A stretch of DNA of 64,000 nt from Solea solea (Eukaryota; Chordata; Actinopteri; Pleuronectiformes; Soleidae). The notes below the pieces were generated by a model. The model had not been told where the DNA came from and made no database searches. It saw only the letters and a list, made by a program, of their open reading frames with translations. The stretch spans positions 13,979,001 to 14,043,000 of the forward strand of contig NC_081153.1 of NCBI RefSeq assembly GCF_958295425.1, given 5' to 3'. A program made the translations under genes and the position numbers. Shown piece after piece: positions 60,311 through 64,000 of this stretch (position 1 is the first letter of the stretch; each line of letters opens with the position of its first letter).

Positions 60311-60564
60311 TTAAAGGGACAGTTCACCTCAGCCTTTGCCTCCAAACATGTAGGAGAACCTACAGTAGCCCTCAGTCAGTGCTAAAACTCACAAAAAACA
60401 TGGTGGTCCAACATAGAGAGAACATGCTCCTGATGTAAATAAGAGGGTTCATTCTGTGGTGATGTAAACAATTCATATATCGAGATGACAGCACAACAAA
60501 ATCGTATTCAATTTCTGACATTTTTAAAACCGCTTCACGTAAATCTTACACACTGGACCTTTAA
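60311..60564. mobile_element. Short TTAA-bounded fish repeat (MITE-like)
   Basis: It begins TTAAAGGGACAGTTCACC and ends ACACACTGGACCTTTAA. Inside are ACATGTAGGAGAACCTACAG and ACATGGTGGTCCAACAT, motifs I recall from an abundant percomorph short repeat of about 250-500 bp. The right end, read in reverse, shares TTAAAG-TCCAGTGTG with the element at 36214. It has no coding capacity. Confidence 0.6.
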
Positions 60565-61087
60565 GATACACATTATTTCACTTAAATTTCAGTAAAAACA
60601 CTGTTGACATACACAGGGTACTGACAAATGTGAGTTCTACAGTTTCATTTTGTTTACTTTTAGTGTTCTTCAGTCCAGTTTGACCTCCTGTCTCTGCCAT
60701 AACTGCCCTGTTTACACAGCTCACTCGATGGCTCGACAGCCAGCGGCTCGTTGTTTGTCTAACTGACTCTTAGCTAAATTTGTTTGTTGTTCAGATGTGT
60801 GTTACAGTGATACAATCAGAGTCGCTCTTTTTTTTTATTGTTGCTCTCATTATTTCCACTCCCCACAGTGTCTATAAATGAAATATAAATGTGGTGCTAT
60901 ACATACACTCGCACAAACAAGAGCCTCTTAAAAAGCACAGCTAACCTGCAGGTGTACACGTGTGGACTAAAGCAAAGAAAACTGACAGAGGCTCATGAAA
61001 GAAAAAAAAAAAAGAAGAAAGAAAGTCGATGAGTCACTGCTCTGACGTCCTGTGTCCTCATCTGCTTGTCCTTCACATGTCTTGACT
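60565..61087. other. Probable CD164L2 3' region
   Basis: No independent gene seen. It is AT-rich with short T and A runs, and is likely 3'UTR of the minus-strand CD164L2 gene. Confidence 0.4.
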
Positions 61088-61103
61088 TCACTGTGGCTGC
61101 TCT
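61088..61103 (-). other. CD164L2: Possible alternative terminal coding exon of CD164L2
   Basis: The last CD164L2 exon contains a strong donor (CCCAT/GTGAGT at 61348/61347) overlapping its own stop codon. A strong acceptor (CTCCTGCACAG) ends at 61104. Joining them gives the tail IEQPQ-stop instead of M-stop. Which form is made cannot be told from sequence. Confidence 0.4.
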
Positions 61104-61112
61104 CTGTGCAGG

Positions 61113-61137
61113 AGACAGACAGACAGACAGACAGACA
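61113..61137. repeat. (GACA)n microsatellite
   Basis: About six GACA units. On the minus strand this is a TCTG-rich polypyrimidine tract directly ahead of a good splice acceptor at 61104-61105. Confidence 0.9.
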
Positions 61138-61342
61138 AAGCGTTATTGTGAACAGGCAGACAGACAGGCAGTGAAAACAGTCTGGAGAGATTGAAGGTGA
61201 ATGGTCCATTGGCCGCTGTTGATCACTCCCGCCACTAGAGGCTGCTATTGCACCTTCACATTCACTTGTCCCGACATTGGCAGGCACATTTTATACATAC
61301 ACATCCTAAATTCCCTGCTCTCTGACACCTACATGCACATAC

Positions 61343-62894
61343 TCACATGGGGTCATAGTTGCTCTGCTCTTTGGATTTGAGGAAGCGCATGGCGAAGAAG
61401 CCGCCGGCCTGCACACACAGCACCAGTATGATGCCGCCAATGAAACTGGACATGTCAAACTTGGCCTGGGAGAAGTTTGTGGAGGACTTGCTCTTGTCAC
61501 CTAAAGGCAGAGGACACAGTGGCTGATATTTCATTAAAGTGAGACCAGGTGGGGAGGTAGAGGAGAGCGTAATCTATTTATTTTCTGAGAAAGTATTGAT
61601 GGTGGAACATGAGTGCATGGTGTTGGCGGGGGGGGGAATTTCACTCAGACTTTGCGGGAATAATAAATCTATGACGCAAAAGGAAAGGGGAGGGGTGTGA
61701 CGAGATGCTGGCTATAATTTACCTGAGTCACCTTCCCCTCCTCCCTCGGCTACAGTCTCTACCACTGAGGAAATGGAGCATGAAAAAGAGACGAGGATCA
61801 CTGGGGTGTGCAGAGAATTGTGTCACTTTTCAGACCGAACTTTGTACCTGAGCACAATTCAGAAACTCTGGTCCAGCTGCAGTTCACAGACGTGTCGGCC
61901 GAGTCGCCCTCATCAACCACACACCGGCCTGTGTCATTATCTGAGGGGAGAAACAAGGGCATTTTAGTGTGTGTGTGTGTGTGTGCGCATGTGTAAGTGT
62001 CATGTGTGTGTTCCGAGCATGCTAAATAATTCAGCCATCTTGTGCAAACCAGGGAAGCTTATGTTACAGTAACTCAGATGATTGAATTACTGTCAGAGGT
62101 CAGTTGTGTGTGTGTGTGTGTGTATGTGTGGCTTTGTGAGGACCAAAAAAACTATACAGAGTGAGGACCTGGTTTTAGGGCTATAGGGTTAGGGTAAATG
62201 TTAGGGTTAGTCATTCAGTTGTGATGGTTAAGGTTAAAGGGGCTAGAGAATACATTATGACTATGATGTGTCCTCATTATGAATGAAGTGCAAATGTGTG
62301 TGTGTGTGTGTGTGTGTGTCACCATCTGGGCAAAGCTTCCATACGCAGCCTGTCAGGTTGAGGACGGAGTCTCCGACACATAGGTCACATGACTCAGCTT
62401 GAGAGCAATCTGCAGGAGGGTAAAACTGGCAGTCAATTGAAAGTGTCAGTCACTGCCAATTAAATGTTCAATGCCCAATTATCTTCCCACAGAAACACTT
62501 TAAAGGTCACATGACTGTCGAGCATCATACTTGTCATACCGTGTCTGATTTAGCAAACGTAAGTGGGCAAATGACAGGATTCATGTCAAAGACAAGGATT
62601 TTTATTCACCCCGCATACTTTCACCTGTTTTTGGTTTGTACGGAATACAGGGGAACAAAATCATCGTCACAGCAAATCAGAGGAGATAAATTATAGTGGA
62701 AAGACTCAAACCAGGCTCTAGTGGAGTCAAGGAGGGATACAAAAGTGTAGGAGGACAGCAGCTGGTTTCTCACGAGACAAAAACACACCTGTTTAGTAAG
62801 AGGACGCAGTCTTACCTGTCTGAGAGTACACAGAGAACACAGCTGCTAGAAGCAGCAGTGCTGAGCACAGCACCTTCATCACTGACTGCTGCAT
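61343..62894 (-). CDS. CD164L2: CD164-family sialomucin-like membrane protein, probably CD164L2, 5 coding exons
   Basis: Exons, in order: 62816-62894, 62323-62409, 61848-61940, 61723-61764, 61343-61500. They total 459 nt, 152 aa; human CD164L2 is about 174. The start was chosen as the ATG giving a signal peptide MQQSVMKVLCSALLLLAAVF with cleavage expected near residue 25. The ectodomain has the family cysteine motif CSQAESCDLCVGD-CVWKLCPD and a second Cys cluster, then a short acidic/Gly linker. The last exon carries FDMSSFIGGIILVLCVQAGG followed by FFAMRFLKSKEQ, the hallmark TM and tail of CD164 proteins (TM about 120-140). Every intron is phase 1. CD164L2 is preferred over CD164 because SYTL1 is next door, as near human CD164L2. 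The function of CD164L2 is poorly known; CD164 acts in adhesion and endosomal trafficking. The last exon ends either in PM-stop or, by splicing at AT/GTGAGT, in another exon. Confidence 0.88.
62140..62275. repeat. Fish dispersed repeat with GTGAGGACC and TTAGGGTTAGGG words
   Basis: Located in CD164L2 intron 2. It has GTGAGGACCAAAAAAAC, AGTGAGGACCTGGTTTTAGG and GTCCTCATTATGAATG, a layout common in teleost introns near TG runs. A related copy with TTTGTCCCCATAAGGACTAA lies at 59070-59115. Its class is unknown to me. Confidence 0.45.
62295..62319. repeat. (TG)n microsatellite abutting a CD164L2 splice donor
   Basis: On the minus strand the donor of exon 2 reads GTGACACACACACACAC, so the CA run begins inside the donor region. 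Confidence 0.9.
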
Positions 62895-63379
62895 CCTGAC
62901 AACCACAGAGCACCGACGCCGGCAAAAGACGACTGGAGATGATGGTGATTTGAGTTTAGAGTTATCAACGACAAAAAGAAAGTCTTCAATAGAAAATGTC
63001 TTCGGTATGTCCCCAAAACAGCATCCAACAGTGGCAAGTGGACATATATGTCCAGACTGGGACACAGAGAGAACAAGAAAAGGACAGGAGGCACAGAGAT
63101 CTGTGTAACATGAGCAACACCCAAACTTGGTTCCCTGGCAACCAATTGGCGAACCTCAACCCTCCTGAAATACACACCTGTTTGGACAGACTGACACGTG
63201 TTTATGTCAGCAGCCAGTGCATTCACACCGATGTCCTTACAACAGCATACGTTTCAATTTGTTGGTCCATTGATATTTTAAAACTTTCCAGGATTGCACA
63301 GATGTTGAAACTTGGTTGAAACGCAGTTCAAATGTCTCACTGAGACAGTTTATCAACACAATCAGGGCATTATACTGTA
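62895..63379. other. 5' flank of CD164L2
   Basis: Likely promoter and 5'UTR of the minus-strand gene. An inverted CCAAT-like CCAATTGG occurs near 63141. No TATA box at a clear spacing and no other gene was found. Confidence 0.4.
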
Positions 63380-63394
63380 TGTGTTATAATTAGT

Positions 63395-63525
63395 GATAGT
63401 GTCCTGCAGCACTTATCTGCCCCTGCAGAACAATAGGGGATTAGGTGCCTTGCTCATGGACACCACAGCCCATTACCTCGTCCCCGGGGACGAGCCTACT
63501 TCCTCTTGTCCATGGGCTGCCACAA
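63395..63525. mobile_element. Candidate dispersed fish repeat
   Basis: GGGATTAGGTGCCTTGCTCA followed by GGACACCACAGCCCATTACC resembles a widespread teleost motif (GGGTTAGGTGCCTTGCTCAAGGGCAC type, from memory). Non-coding; class uncertain. Confidence 0.45.
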
Positions 63526-64000
63526 GAAAAAAATAACATGTGGTGGGTGATGGAAAAAAAGTGTTAAAACAGCTCTTGATATAAATGAGGTTGGCATGGG
63601 AACTAGGTCAGAACCCATGTGGTGTAAATTGGCCTGGGCATCAGTTTTATCATCGCCTCAAATGGGTCACTGGCTGTGAGGATCGGTGCTGTATATTTCA
63701 GGTAATGTATGAAAAATAACTCAGAGAAGGTATTTAATGCCCCAGTTTGAGGCAAGGAATTATTTATCACTGCTAAGCTCATAATGAGGTGGTCCTGGGT
63801 CTGCCCCCTCCATCTGTGTAGTGTCTAACAAAGTGTGCGCGAATAAGTATCTTTGTTTAGTCACTTTGAAAGGAAAAGGAAAATGGCAGACCGAGTGGGA
63901 GAGTGGAGAAAGTGAGCGTTTGTGAGCATTAACATCCTTTCTATGCAAAGGCCGTGTTTGGGAGGAGTCCTGCATTTTGTTGCCACTAATTGAATAGGTT
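63526..64000. other. Right-edge sequence, nothing assigned
   Basis: No exon, RNA gene or repeat terminus was recognised in these ~475 bp. Confidence 0.4.

Noticed and set aside
62190..62225. TTAGGGTTAGGG-like words suggesting an interstitial telomere
   Set aside because: Only two or three imperfect units inside a common dispersed fish repeat. A similar weak CTTAAC/CCTAACC patch near 58950 has the same explanation.
63126..63145. GTTCCCTGGCAACC near the CD164L2 start as a second X-box
   Set aside because: The left half-site breaks the RFX pattern at a fixed purine and the gene is not a known ciliary gene.

Overview
The window is nuclear DNA from a ray-finned (most likely percomorph) fish. It has spliced vertebrate genes with GT-AG introns, dense CA/TG microsatellites, Tc1-like transposon debris and fish-type short interspersed repeats. 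Nothing prokaryotic or viral was seen. Exons were assembled by eye from splice sites, reading phase and remembered family sequences. For all four complete genes the summed coding length is an exact multiple of three, which supports the exon chains.

Layout: (1) 1-1430, last coding codons and 3'UTR of an unidentified plus-strand gene. (2) 1989-31137, a 29 kb tandem array of a 38-bp satellite unit (roughly 770 copies) with higher-order duplications of about 1.1, 1.65, 2.0 and 4.3 kb and four copies of an embedded fold-back segment. (3) 31138-37020, gene-free DNA with microsatellites and two interspersed-repeat candidates. (4) 37168-46305, PEX1 on the minus strand, 24 coding exons, 1246 aa. (5) 46528-48458, RBM48 on the plus strand, 4 exons, 389 aa, head-to-head with PEX1 across a 222-bp shared promoter interval. 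(6) 48580-50207, CLXN (calaxin, formerly EFCAB1) on the minus strand, 6 exons, 215 aa, tail-to-tail with RBM48 and with an RFX-type X-box just upstream of its start. (7) 51583-57481, SYTL1 on the minus strand, 14 coding exons, 529 aa. (8) 61343-62894, a CD164-family sialomucin-like gene, best read as CD164L2, minus strand, 5 coding exons. The remainder is repeats and unassigned DNA.

The genes do not form one pathway. PEX1 is the peroxisomal AAA ATPase, RBM48 a minor-spliceosome factor, CLXN a ciliary dynein-arm calcium sensor, SYTL1 a Rab27 effector in exocytosis, and CD164L2 a small membrane mucin. PEX1-RBM48 and SYTL1-CD164L2 are each neighbours or near-neighbours in human, but on different chromosomes, so this block joins ancestral pieces. 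The most unusual content is the satellite array. Within genes, the notable points are a GC-AG intron in PEX1, overlapping 3' ends of RBM48 and CLXN, and CA repeats abutting several splice sites.
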